This document shows positions 55,089 to 63,613 of a stretch of DNA of 64,000 nt, piece after piece (position 1 is the first letter of the stretch; the number at the start of each line of letters is the position of its first letter). Source of the DNA: Rummeliibacillus pycnus (GTDB lineage: Bacteria > Bacillota > Bacilli > Bacillales_A > Planococcaceae); the NCBI RefSeq assembly GCF_002884495.1, contig NZ_KZ614145.1, positions 1,750,423 to 1,814,422 of the forward strand, given 5' to 3'. The notes below the pieces were generated by a model. The model was not told where the DNA came from and made no database searches. It saw only the letters and a list, made by a program, of their open reading frames with translations. The position numbers and the translations under genes are program-made.

Positions 55089-55745
55089 TTATTGTTCAGG
55101 AATAGCAATCGTAGTGCCCGGCGGAATACTATCACCAGCAATACCATTTGCCTCCTTAATAATAGCAATACCAGCATTACTACCATAGAACTGAATTGCA
55201 ATACTTTCAATGGTTTCGCCTGGTTTCACATTATAAAGACGTCCTGCCGCTTTCGCTTCGTTATAGATTTGTTGCTGCTTTTTCTTTGCTTTAGCTGCTT
55301 CTTTCGCAGCTTTTGCAGCCTTTTGTTGTGCTACTTTTTCTTCCGCAGCTTTCTTCTCAGCAGCTATTTTCTCTGCCTTTTCTTTTTTTGCTTTTTCTTG
55401 AGCCGTTAATTTCTTTTCTTCATTACTTGAAGTTTTTAATGTTTTGTTTGAAAGATTATCTTCGTTTGTTTCTATTTGAACTCCACCATGATCAATCTCC
55501 GTTTTTTCACTATTTTTATTAGCAAAATAACTGTAGTATACTAGCATTGACACTGGAATTAAGATAAAAATAAAAGCTAAAACTGTTAGTAATTTATTAT
55601 TGCGATTATTTTTCTTGTTTTTCTTATTCTGATTGCCATGAAGTTGTCTTCTAGTCATTCTCGAAGGGTTTTTCTCATGTTCAGGCTCAATATTAATAGC
55701 TTGTCGATGTTCCTCAATTTTCTCACGATAATTTTCTTGAGGCAT
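55089..55745 (-). CDS. ypbE: YpbE-like membrane-anchored LysM protein
   Basis: About 218 residues: a basic N-terminal cytoplasmic part (1-50), one membrane helix (LLTVLAFIFILIPVSMLVYY, about 53-72), a lysine/alanine/glutamate-rich coiled coil (about 110-160) and a C-terminal LysM domain (YNVKPGETIESIAIQFYG ... PPGTTIAIP) that should bind peptidoglycan. The start is an ATG after GGGGGGATCTT. Architecture and position before recS match B. subtilis ypbE, whose exact role is unknown. Confidence 0.83.
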   Translation of the reverse strand: MPQENYREKIEEHRQAINIEPEHEKNPSRMTRRQLHGNQNKKNKKNNRNNKLLTVLAFIFILIPVSMLVYYSYFANKNSEKTEIDHGGVQIETNEDNLSNKTLKTSSNEEKKLTAQEKAKKEKAEKIAAEKKAAEEKVAQQKAAKAAKEAAKAKKKQQQIYNEAKAAGRLYNVKPGETIESIAIQFYGSNAGIAIIKEANGIAGDSIPPGTTIAIPEQ

Positions 55746-55823
55746 CAAGATCCCCCCATTTTGATATCTACACTATTATTATGACGAATTACTAGTAAAA
55801 TGTAAATGCACGTTCAGTTACAA

Positions 55824-57263
55824 CTATGGAAGTATTGAATAAAGTCTTTCTTCCCAACTGTATAGTTCCTTACGCTCACTCGCTAAAGATCTTTTTTCAA
55901 TAATATCGTCATATTTTATCCCACAATAATGACAGCAATTCATCGGCTTTTGTTCCAGCTTTTGATCAAAATATGCAACCAATTTTTCTCGCATACAATG
56001 TTCCCCTTTTACAAAAGCTGCTACTTGAAAAATTTGTTCTATTTTTTGTTGCTTTAAACTTTCTAATTTTTGTGCTACTTCTTCTGCAGGTAATTGTTCC
56101 ATCCAATAAGAAAGTACACGGAATCCCGTTTCGTTTATCTGCTGTAAATCAAGCATCTTTTTGGGGTTCTCTCCACTTCTAACATACTCTTTGAAGAGTT
56201 CGACATGAAACAACTCTGGCAAATCTTCTGTTACTACATATTTGGTATAATCCTCATCTCTTGGGGTATACACTAAAATTGCTAATGCATCTTTACCATC
56301 ACGTCCAGCTCTTCCAACTTCTTGCATATAGTTAGCCATTGTAGCGGGTATATGATCGTGAAGTACTTGACGGATATTTTCTTTATGTACCCCCATACCA
56401 AAAGCCGTTGTCGCACAAACCCATTCCAATTCACCTGATAAAAACTGTTGCTGTATAAATTGACGATCTTCTGGCCCCATTCCTGCATGATATGCTGCAG
56501 CTCGTATACAATTGCTATTTAAAACTTCTGCAAAGGCTTCTGTTTTTTTCCTTGATTGCGAATAAATAATGCCAGGTCCCTCTGTTTGCTTAATATGATT
56601 AATAATCCAATCAAATTTTTCTTCGACAGATTGTGTTTTTACTACATCATAATGAAGATTTTCTCTTTCCACAGAATGAATATATTCAAACGAATTAGTC
56701 ATATTTAGATATGTTTTTATATCATTGACTACTGTTTTGGTTGCAGTTGCACTTAATGCTAATATAGGTGGCCGTTGTTGTCTTGGAATCCATTCCGTAA
56801 TTTTTAAATAGTCTGGTCGAAAATCAAATCCCCATTGTGAGATGCAATGTGCTTCATCTACAACAATTAGGGAAAATCTTAGATTTTGAAAAACAGTTTG
56901 AATCATCTTCGACGCAATCATCTCAGGCGATGTGAAGATAAACCGATAATTACTTAGGTTTTGCAAAGCGACTTTTTTCTCAGTACCATGCAAAAAAGAA
57001 TTCAAAGCAATCACTCTTTTTTCTCCAAACCTTTTTAGCTGTTCTACTTGGTCCTGCATGAGAGAAAGTAATGGTGAAATAATTAATACAGGGCCATTTA
57101 AAATATAGCCCGGAAGTTGATAACAAAGCGATTTACCCATTCCTGTTGGAAGTAGAGCGACAACATCTTTACCTGCGATGATGGCCTCAATCACTTCTTT
57201 CTGCCCTGGTCGAAATGTTGTATAGCCAAAGTGTTGTTGCAATAATTGCTCTAACTCTACCAT
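55824..57263 (-). CDS. recS: RecQ-family ATP-dependent DNA helicase (RecS)
   Basis: A 3'-5' DNA helicase of repair and recombination. The 479 residues have Walker A LLPTGMGKSLCYQLPG (about 38-53), DEAHCISQWGFDFRPDYL, SATATKTV and QEVGRAGRDG (motif VI). A cysteine cluster near the C-terminus (CMREKL ... CCHYCG) suggests a zinc site. There is no long HRDC tail, which fits the shorter paralog RecS (ypbC) found at this locus in B. subtilis rather than RecQ. It follows ypbB by one base. Confidence 0.92.
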   Translation of the reverse strand: MVELEQLLQQHFGYTTFRPGQKEVIEAIIAGKDVVALLPTGMGKSLCYQLPGYILNGPVLIISPLLSLMQDQVEQLKRFGEKRVIALNSFLHGTEKKVALQNLSNYRFIFTSPEMIASKMIQTVFQNLRFSLIVVDEAHCISQWGFDFRPDYLKITEWIPRQQRPPILALSATATKTVVNDIKTYLNMTNSFEYIHSVERENLHYDVVKTQSVEEKFDWIINHIKQTEGPGIIYSQSRKKTEAFAEVLNSNCIRAAAYHAGMGPEDRQFIQQQFLSGELEWVCATTAFGMGVHKENIRQVLHDHIPATMANYMQEVGRAGRDGKDALAILVYTPRDEDYTKYVVTEDLPELFHVELFKEYVRSGENPKKMLDLQQINETGFRVLSYWMEQLPAEEVAQKLESLKQQKIEQIFQVAAFVKGEHCMREKLVAYFDQKLEQKPMNCCHYCGIKYDDIIEKRSLASERKELYSWEERLYSILP

Positions 57264-57264
57264 T

Positions 57265-58302
57265 TTATATTCCTCCTTTTGCCGCTATCACTAAACGAAT
57301 TTGAAAATAAGACAAATGTGGAAGTTGTTCTCTAATAATCTTAAGTCTTTTACTACCGCTTTCTTTGAGTACTTGTATGACTCTTAGAATATCTTCTTCG
57401 TGTATAAATTGTAACAGTGGGAAATGAGGATTCGTCATAGCCATTTCAACAAAATGATCTTCAATCGTACTGATTTTTAAATGTCTCATAAAAGAAATTT
57501 GCTCCAATGAATAACCTCTTTCATATAATTCTGCAGTTTTCTTAGTAGAATCTGTTAGTAAAATTTCTATTCGAACATTCTCAGTTAGTTGGTCTAGTAA
57601 AGGAAATTGTTCTCTAGCAGCTGAAATGAAGTCAAGCCAAGAATGTAAAAATTCAACTAACATCAATTGTACATCTAATTCTGAACAATCGAATTCACTT
57701 GCAAGCTGTTGCCAAGTCCAACCTGTAAGCTTATATCCTGTCAGACGTAACATCATTATTTGTTTTGATTGCTCTGCTATTTCTAATTGTTTCAAAGATA
57801 TTTCGATCTCATCTCGTAATTGTATTCTTAATGCTGAATTTTTATAGGAATGAAGCTTTAAAAACTGTTTCACCCAAATTTGGATTTCATCCTCTTTTTG
57901 TATGGGTATGAAACGCCAATCTTCTACATAAATATGAGATAATGTTTGAACGATTAAAGATAAACGTTTAAAGAAAATATGCTCATTCCCTCTATAAAAC
58001 CAACCATTAAAATGAAAAGTTGTTGCTTTTTCTAAAATATCTTCTCCTCTATTTGTTAGTTGTAACATATGCTTTTCATCATAAAAAACCCAGCCATTTT
58101 CAACTAATTGATTAAAAGCTTCATCAAAAATTTTTTTCGAAAGTTTTGGGATAACACAAAAGTATGGATGTAATCCAAATGTTCCTACGTCTTGAATGGT
58201 TTGACCTGATCGCTTCCCCCGCAGTAAATGATATGCTGCTGATTCAGAACGTTGACCATTAAACTTTTGAAAAATATGTAACAATAACTGTTGTAAATAC
58301 AT
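57265..58302 (-). CDS. ypbB: YpbB-like helix-turn-helix protein
   Basis: A 345-residue soluble protein, mostly helical. The C-terminal third has the pattern ELYERGYSLEQISFMRHLKISTIEDHFVEMA (about 261-291), a helix-turn-helix of the YpbB/RecQ-associated type. No enzyme motif is seen. It is translationally adjacent to recS (one-base gap), a pairing kept across Bacillales that suggests joint function in DNA metabolism. This is an inference. Confidence 0.83.
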   Translation of the reverse strand: MYLQQLLLHIFQKFNGQRSESAAYHLLRGKRSGQTIQDVGTFGLHPYFCVIPKLSKKIFDEAFNQLVENGWVFYDEKHMLQLTNRGEDILEKATTFHFNGWFYRGNEHIFFKRLSLIVQTLSHIYVEDWRFIPIQKEDEIQIWVKQFLKLHSYKNSALRIQLRDEIEISLKQLEIAEQSKQIMMLRLTGYKLTGWTWQQLASEFDCSELDVQLMLVEFLHSWLDFISAAREQFPLLDQLTENVRIEILLTDSTKKTAELYERGYSLEQISFMRHLKISTIEDHFVEMAMTNPHFPLLQFIHEEDILRVIQVLKESGSKRLKIIREQLPHLSYFQIRLVIAAKGGI

Positions 58303-58332
58303 CTATATTCCTCCGATAAAAAGTAATTTAGG

Positions 58333-58361
58333 TTGAAATGTGAGGAAAAGCGTTTTAGAAT
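58333..58361 (+). promoter_or_regulatory. Sigma-A promoter of fer
   Basis: TTGAAA (58333-58338), 17 bases, then TAGAAT (58356-58361), 45 bases before the fer start codon. Confidence 0.7.
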
Positions 58362-58390
58362 GAAAAAGAAGCTATTGGGATTGATAGTAA

Positions 58391-58654
<264 letters not shown>

Positions 58655-58685
58655 TCTTCAATAGACTAGATAAAGTATTCATCAA

Positions 58686-58720
58686 AAGTGTATGGGAAAG
58701 ATTGCTTTTCCCGTACACTT
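58686..58720 (+). terminator. Intrinsic terminator after fer
   Basis: A stem of about 13 bp (AGTGTATGGGAAA with TTTCCCGTACACT, one wobble) is followed by TTTATATTTTTT on the plus strand. Confidence 0.88.
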
Positions 58721-58794
58721 TATATTTTTTAAAAATCAATCTTTTTACCACTTTTATATAGAATCTAAACAGATTTTAAAAACAAATAAACTTT

Positions 58795-59457
58795 TTAAGT
58801 AGTTACTATACGATGGCGTTTCATCATATAGCTTAGTAGTAATAACATACACCCTATGCCCAATTGGGTATACCAAGTAATTGAAAAAGTTGGGCCTAAT
58901 TCTTTCGATAAAGAAAGTACGCCAATAATAACTCCTATAAATATGACAAAACCAAAGGTTACTTTCCAGATACCTTTTGTATTACTATCTTCAAATGCTG
59001 ATTTTTTTAACACATATAGTATTAAGAAAATCATTGCAATTCCACCGATAATTACTGTTCCTAATAATATAAGTACAGAATAAAGATACATAGTATCTTG
59101 TTTGATAAATAATTTACCTAAAGCACTAGTAGTGATAAAAAACCCCAATAAGTTCCCCAATAACTCTATTCCAAATTTCCATATACTATTCTTCTTTTCT
59201 TTTGGCAATGCATCTACAATTTCTTGAGCATAAGCCTTTGGATTTGTTCCAAATACTTCTTTTGCAGTTTTCCCTTCACATTGAGCTAACAACAAATGAT
59301 CCAACATCTCCATTAAAACTTCTTCACTTTGTCTTTCTGATAGAAGTAAATGTGAGCGAATAAATACCAGTAATTGATCATAATACTTCTCATTTTCTTC
59401 CGTTAATCGATTCCGCTTTTCATTGTTATCTTGAATTAGTTTTTGTACAGCAATCAT
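58795..59457 (-). CDS. DUF1700/HAAS-type membrane protein, PadR partner
   Basis: A 220-residue protein with a soluble helical N-terminal HAAS-like domain (about 1-90, including RSHLLLSERQSEEVLMEMLDHLL) and four hydrophobic helices (about 98-215). Such proteins are commonly encoded directly after a PadR-family repressor. Its stop-start junction with padR overlaps by one base (TAATG), so the two are translationally coupled. The function is unknown; a role in envelope stress or signalling is often proposed. Confidence 0.75.
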   Translation of the reverse strand: MIAVQKLIQDNNEKRNRLTEENEKYYDQLLVFIRSHLLLSERQSEEVLMEMLDHLLLAQCEGKTAKEVFGTNPKAYAQEIVDALPKEKKNSIWKFGIELLGNLLGFFITTSALGKLFIKQDTMYLYSVLILLGTVIIGGIAMIFLILYVLKKSAFEDSNTKGIWKVTFGFVIFIGVIIGVLSLSKELGPTFSITWYTQLGIGCMLLLLSYMMKRHRIVTT

Positions 59458-59783
59458 TATTTCTCCCCCTTCATCAATTTTCCAACAGCTTCAGAAATGC
59501 CTAGCCACTCATTACGAATTTCAAGCAAAGCAGTTTCTCCGTTTTTAGTAAGTTGATAATATTTCCTATTTGGTCCAGCTTCTGACGGACGCATTTCTCC
59601 ATGGATCCAACCATTTTTTTGCAAACGTAATAGTACTGGATAAATAGTACCTTCGCTCACATCTGCTAATCCAATTTCTTGTAGTTTTTTGGATAATTCA
59701 TAGCCGTAAACTGTCTCATGTTCAATAACAGCCAATACACATCCATCTAAAATTCCTTTTAATATCTGTGATCTTACAGACAT
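59457..59783 (-). CDS. PadR-family transcriptional regulator
   Basis: A 108-residue winged helix protein: GILDGCVLAVIEHETVYGYEL (about 9-29), a recognition-helix region, then the wing block VSEGTIYPVLLRLQKNGWIHGE (about 38-59) and GPNRKYYQLT, all PadR hallmarks. It probably represses its own operon with the DUF1700 partner. Three copies of a 16-base sequence (59807, 59844, 59904) surround its promoter and are the likely operators. The effector is unknown. Confidence 0.9.
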   Translation of the reverse strand: MSVRSQILKGILDGCVLAVIEHETVYGYELSKKLQEIGLADVSEGTIYPVLLRLQKNGWIHGEMRPSEAGPNRKYYQLTKNGETALLEIRNEWLGISEAVGKLMKGEK

Positions 59784-59806
59784 TCAAATTCACTCCTTCG
59801 CTACTT

Positions 59807-59822
59807 TGTTAAACAAGATAGT
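59807..59822. promoter_or_regulatory. Putative PadR operator, copy 1
   Basis: TGTTAAACAAGATAGT, identical to the copy at 59904-59919. It lies just upstream of the padR ribosome site, inside the leader. Confidence 0.5.
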
Positions 59823-59843
59823 AAATAAATAATTGAGCTACCT

Positions 59844-59859
59844 TGCAAAACAAAATAGC
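59844..59859. promoter_or_regulatory. Putative PadR operator, copy 2 (degenerate)
   Basis: Matches the 16-mer at 12 of 16 positions and lies at the expected transcription start of padR. Confidence 0.35.
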
Positions 59860-59867
59860 TTATTTAT

Positions 59868-59897
59868 ATACTATCAATTGAGTCATCTTAAGGTCAA
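59868..59897 (-). promoter_or_regulatory. Candidate sigma-A promoter of padR
   Basis: On the minus strand TTGACC (59892-59897), 18 bases, then TAGTAT (59868-59873). It is bracketed by the three operator-like 16-mers. Confidence 0.55.
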
Positions 59898-59903
59898 CTA
59901 TTA

Positions 59904-59919
59904 TGTTAAACAAGATAGT
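59904..59919. promoter_or_regulatory. Putative PadR operator, copy 3
   Basis: Identical to copy 1 (TGTTAAACAAGATAGT). It lies between the -35 boxes of padR and fabI, so binding here could affect both promoters. Confidence 0.5.
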
Positions 59920-59931
59920 GGAATTTCTTTA

Positions 59932-59960
59932 TTGCAATCTCCTTCTGTATAAGGTACTAT
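59932..59960 (+). promoter_or_regulatory. Sigma-A promoter of fabI
   Basis: TTGCAA (59932-59937), 17 bases, then TACTAT (59955-59960). The FapR box begins one base later. Confidence 0.65.
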
Positions 59961-59961
59961 T

Positions 59962-59978
59962 TTAGTATCAGGTACTAA
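59962..59978 (+). promoter_or_regulatory. FapR operator of fabI
   Basis: TTAGTATCAGGTACTAA is the 17-base FapR palindrome (reverse complement of the published B. subtilis consensus TTAGTACCTGATACTAA as I recall it). It directly follows the -10 box, where FapR would block transcription until malonyl-CoA releases it. Confidence 0.85.
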
Positions 59979-60002
59979 TAGTAACTATTACAGGAGGCTA
60001 TT

Positions 60003-60785
60003 ATGGATAATTTATTACAATTAAAAGATAAAAATATCGTGGTAATGGGCGTTGCAAACGATCGTAGCATTGCTTGGGGGATTGCAAAAGCATTATTAGC
60101 TGTTGGCGCTAACGTTATTTTTACATATCGTAAAGAACGTTCTTTAATGAAACTAGAAAAACAACTCGCTAAATATGAAGATTTGCAACCACTTGTGGTG
60201 CAATGTGATGTAAATAGTGATGAAAGCATTCAGCATGCATTCCAAGAAATTGGTGAAAAAGTTGGGACAGTTCACGGGATTGTTCATTCAGTTGCATTTG
60301 CACATGCAGAAGATTTAAAAAATCGTTTCATTGAAACATCTCGTGAAGGTTACGCATTTGCACAAGACACTAGTGCTTATTCATTAATTGCCGTTGCGAA
60401 CGCAGCAAGACCATATATGACTGAAGGCGGTTCAATCGTTACAATGTCTTATTTAGGTGCTGAACGCGTTCTAGAAGGTTATAATGTTATGGGTGTTGCA
60501 AAGGCCGCTTTAGAGGCTTCTGTACGATACTTAGCCTCAGATGTTGGTGCTGATGGCATCCGTGTAAATGCTATTTCTGCAGGTGCGATTAAAACACTTG
60601 CTGCAAAAGGTGTACCTTCATTCAATCAAATTTTAAACAAAATGGAAGAAACAGCACCACTTAAACGCAATGTTACACCTGAAGAAGTTGCTAATATGAC
60701 TGTTGTGATGCTAAGCCAATTATCAAGCGGTGTTACTGGAGAAGTAATTTACGTAGATGGCGGTTACAATATCATGGGCGTTTAA
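60003..60785 (+). CDS. fabI: Enoyl-[acyl-carrier-protein] reductase (FabI)
   Basis: FabI carries out the final reduction in each round of fatty acid elongation. The 260-residue short-chain dehydrogenase-type enzyme has the FabI signature MGVANDRSIAWGIAKAL (15-31), HSVAFAH, and the catalytic YNVMGVAK (Tyr-X6-Lys, about 160-167), then YVDGGYNIMG at the end. The ribosome site CAGGAGG is preceded by a FapR box, so it belongs to the malonyl-CoA-responsive FapR regulon. Confidence 0.96.
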   Translation: MDNLLQLKDKNIVVMGVANDRSIAWGIAKALLAVGANVIFTYRKERSLMKLEKQLAKYEDLQPLVVQCDVNSDESIQHAFQEIGEKVGTVHGIVHSVAFAHAEDLKNRFIETSREGYAFAQDTSAYSLIAVANAARPYMTEGGSIVTMSYLGAERVLEGYNVMGVAKAALEASVRYLASDVGADGIRVNAISAGAIKTLAAKGVPSFNQILNKMEETAPLKRNVTPEEVANMTVVMLSQLSSGVTGEVIYVDGGYNIMGV

Positions 60786-60810
60786 GCTTATACTATAAAA
60801 ATTACTATAA

Positions 60811-60848
60811 AAAAGGAAAGACAAAATACGTAATTTGTCTTTCCTTTT
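60811..60848. terminator. Bidirectional terminator between fabI and the nitronate monooxygenase gene
   Basis: A 15-bp stem (60811-60825 with 60834-60848), with A/T-rich ends giving U tracts on both strands. It closes both convergent genes. Confidence 0.9.
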
Positions 60849-60856
60849 TATTTTGC

Positions 60857-61867
60857 TTAATTGGTTAAGCGCGTAACAATTTCTTGTACATTCCCAGCTT
60901 CAACTAAATGTAAATTTCGCCCTGCCCACATCGCCATTAAGCTAGAGATTCCGAATTCTTGTGCTCTTTTACGAATACTCATTGTTAAGTCATTTTGATA
61001 TGGATAAGGTGCAATCGTATTGTCTTCCATAAAAACCATAAAATCATTTTCTATACCTCTTGCTAATTTTCCTGAAAAGACTTTTGTTAAAGCAGTAACA
61101 TCTTCCTCTGCATTTAAAATTTGTTTTTTATGAATTTCCGGAGCACCACTTTCTTCACTAACAATAAAAGCTGTTCCAATCTGAACTGCTTCTGCACCTG
61201 ATTCAAGTGCTTCTTGAACTTGTTTCTTAGTAGCAATCCCCCCTGCAGCAATAACAGGAATTTTCACTTTCCCATTAACACCTTCGAGTAGTTCGTGTAA
61301 AGTTACCAATTCCACAGGCTCAGTAAATGAACCACGATGCCCCCCTGCTTCTTCTCCTTGTATTACAACTGCATCTAAACCACAATCTTGTACTAATAGT
61401 GCTTCTTCAACTGTTGTAGCTGTTCCAATTGTATAAATTCTATGTTCTTTTAGTTTTTTCATAATCTCTTGACTAGGTATCCCGAAAGTGAAAGAACATA
61501 CTTTTACATCTTCTTCAATGATGACATCTATTTGTGCATCAAATTCAGAAGTTGACAAAATGGCCCCTTCATCTGCAATCATTAATTTCTTTCGATATGG
61601 TTTCAATGCATTATAAGCTTCTTCTAGTACTTCTTTTGTAGCTTCAACATCATTTGGGACAAATAAATTTACAGCAAATGGTTTAGTTGTTTCCTTTTTC
61701 ACTTCTTTAATAAAAGCTCTCGTAACTTCAGCGCTTAAATAACCTGCACCGATCGAACCTAAAATGCCCGCATTGGCACTTGCTACAACCATTTCAGGTG
61801 TTGTAACACCAGCCATCGGTGCCTGTATAATTGGAAATTTCATTTTTAATTGTTCCATTAATGTCAT
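60857..61867 (-). CDS. Nitronate monooxygenase family FMN enzyme
   Basis: A 336-residue TIM-barrel flavoprotein: FPIIQAPMAGVTTPEMV at the N-terminus (11-27), VIQGEEAGGHRG with the catalytic His (about residues 168-179), PVIAAGGIAT and AVQIGTAFI for FMN phosphate. This is the nitronate monooxygenase (2-nitropropane dioxygenase) family, which detoxifies propionate-3-nitronate. The related enoyl reductase FabK has the same fold, so the neighbouring fabI is worth noting, but FabK usually has a different N-terminal region. I favour nitronate monooxygenase. Confidence 0.85.
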   Translation of the reverse strand: MTLMEQLKMKFPIIQAPMAGVTTPEMVVASANAGILGSIGAGYLSAEVTRAFIKEVKKETTKPFAVNLFVPNDVEATKEVLEEAYNALKPYRKKLMIADEGAILSTSEFDAQIDVIIEEDVKVCSFTFGIPSQEIMKKLKEHRIYTIGTATTVEEALLVQDCGLDAVVIQGEEAGGHRGSFTEPVELVTLHELLEGVNGKVKIPVIAAGGIATKKQVQEALESGAEAVQIGTAFIVSEESGAPEIHKKQILNAEEDVTALTKVFSGKLARGIENDFMVFMEDNTIAPYPYQNDLTMSIRKRAQEFGISSLMAMWAGRNLHLVEAGNVQEIVTRLTN

Positions 61868-62097
61868 CTGAATCCCCCTAAATTTTTTGTAATAAACTCT
61901 ACTTTCTATTTTGATTCATGTTCTGTCGCGTTCTACTTCTTGTGTTCCGTTAAAATAGATCCTTACCCAAAACTTTACTATAATTAACAAAAAATTCAAG
62001 TGATTAGATTAAAAATAGAAACTTAAATAGATGTTAGAAAGGTTCTGAATTTAAAATAGATTTTCATTTTGAAGTAGACTCATATCTATTAACAATG

Positions 62098-62126
62098 AAA
62101 AAAGCCTTCTAAGATGAAGGCTTTTT
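62098..62126 (-). terminator. Intrinsic terminator after the NlpC/P60 gene
   Basis: AAAAAAGCCTTC pairs with GAAGGCTTTTT around a 6-base loop, followed by T residues on the minus strand, about 20 bases past the stop codon. Confidence 0.88.
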
Positions 62127-62144
62127 GATTAAAGTATTATATTA

Positions 62145-63356
62145 CTAGTTGACACCAGAAATTCTGCCGTAACCAACTAAGTATTTATTCCACCAGTCGA
62201 GTGATTCTACAACAACACCGTTATTTTGTGCATCTAGCATTCTTCCACCACCTAGATAGATCCCTACATGGGCTACACCAGAACCATAACTAAAGAATAC
62301 TAAATCTCCCGCTTTCGCTTCACTTGCACTTACTTTTGTTGTTGCCAAATATTGTTGCGCAGCTGTACGTGGCAATGATACGCCTGCTTGTTTAAATGAC
62401 CATTGTGTTAAACCAGAGCAGTCAAATCCAGTTGTTGGATTACTACCTCCCCAAACGTATGCACGTCCTAGATATTTACTTGCTTCGGCAATTGCAGCTT
62501 TTGCAGAGCCTGATCCCGAAACGCTAGGTGCTTTTTGATCGCTATCTGTTACCTTCGCTCCATTTGTACCATTGCCAGCATTGCCTGCATCGCCAACACT
62601 ATTGGTATGTATTGAATTAGTGGTTTTAGAAGCTTCTTCTGCTTTTTTAGCTTCTACAAACTGTTTTTCTTGTAAGGCTTTTAGGCGTCTTGCTTCTTCT
62701 TCACGTTTCTTACGTTCTTTTTCTAGCTTTTCTTGTTGTTTTTTTGTAGCAATTTGTTCTTTTAATTTTAAAGATTTTGCTTTATTTTCAGCTTTTTTGG
62801 TTTCTAAATGATTTTCTTCATCTTGCATATCTTGGAATTGCTTTTGTAGTTTCGCTTGCTTTTCTTGTAAGGCTTGTTTTTCTTCTGCTAATTTTGCTTT
62901 ATCTGCCTTGTCTTCATCTCTTAACTCTTGGTCTGCATCTAAAACAGTTTTAACAGCAATTACGCGACCAATACTGTCTGAAACATTATCTCCACCTAAA
63001 AAAGCATCAAGATAAGTATTTAATGTACTATCTTGTCCTTGGTATGCCTTTAAACGATTATTAATAATAACTGAACGTTCTTGAATCTTTTTCTCAGTTT
63101 CTTTTATATCTTTATTGGTAGCATCAATTTCTTTTACTGTTTTTTCATATTCTTGTTGCTTTTTGTCGAGTTTTTTTTGTAATTTATTAATTTCCTTATT
63201 TAACTCTTTAATTTTTTTATCTATTTCTGCTTTTTTTTGAATCATTTGAGCAGATGTTTTCGCATCTACTTGAATAGGTTGGGTAGTATACATGACACCA
63301 CAAGTTAGTGCTAGAGTAATAATTGCACTACGACCCCATTTTGTGCGTATTTTCAA
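62145..63356 (-). CDS. Secreted NlpC/P60 (C40) peptidoglycan endopeptidase with N-terminal coiled coil
   Basis: A 403-residue protein: signal peptide (1-32, ending VDA-K), a long coiled coil (about 35-245, rich in K, E, Q, PcsB/CwlO-like), a low-complexity linker (NSVGDAGNAGNGTNG) and a C-terminal NlpC/P60 domain with catalytic Cys in FDCSGLTQWSF (about 314), His in GVAHVGIYLGG (about 362) and a third polar residue after it. It should cleave stem peptides during wall growth, like the FtsEX-dependent hydrolases. Start is a TTG with only a weak ribosome site, chosen because the signal peptide begins there. Confidence 0.9.
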   Translation of the reverse strand: MKIRTKWGRSAIITLALTCGVMYTTQPIQVDAKTSAQMIQKKAEIDKKIKELNKEINKLQKKLDKKQQEYEKTVKEIDATNKDIKETEKKIQERSVIINNRLKAYQGQDSTLNTYLDAFLGGDNVSDSIGRVIAVKTVLDADQELRDEDKADKAKLAEEKQALQEKQAKLQKQFQDMQDEENHLETKKAENKAKSLKLKEQIATKKQQEKLEKERKKREEEARRLKALQEKQFVEAKKAEEASKTTNSIHTNSVGDAGNAGNGTNGAKVTDSDQKAPSVSGSGSAKAAIAEASKYLGRAYVWGGSNPTTGFDCSGLTQWSFKQAGVSLPRTAAQQYLATTKVSASEAKAGDLVFFSYGSGVAHVGIYLGGGRMLDAQNNGVVVESLDWWNKYLVGYGRISGVN

Positions 63357-63613
63357 TCTAATTCAACTCATTTCTATTAATTTTTTCTATGTACGTTTTT
63401 TATATTCTACTTTATAATAGCATGAATCATATATTTGTATAGTCTTTTTCTCCTGTTTTAACAGAAGCGTAACTGCTGTTACATTTTTGTCATAATAAAA
63501 CATTATTATTTTTTATTCTGCAAAATATTACGTTTCCATCCAGTCAAAATCATTTCGAATAGCTATTTTTTATGATAAACTCGAACATATATTTTTAAGA
63601 AAGGACTGTTCTT

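Noticed and set aside
63575-63600. CGAACATAT half-site resembling a LexA box before the metallophosphoesterase
   Set aside because: The second half (GTTCG) is missing; no support for SOS control.
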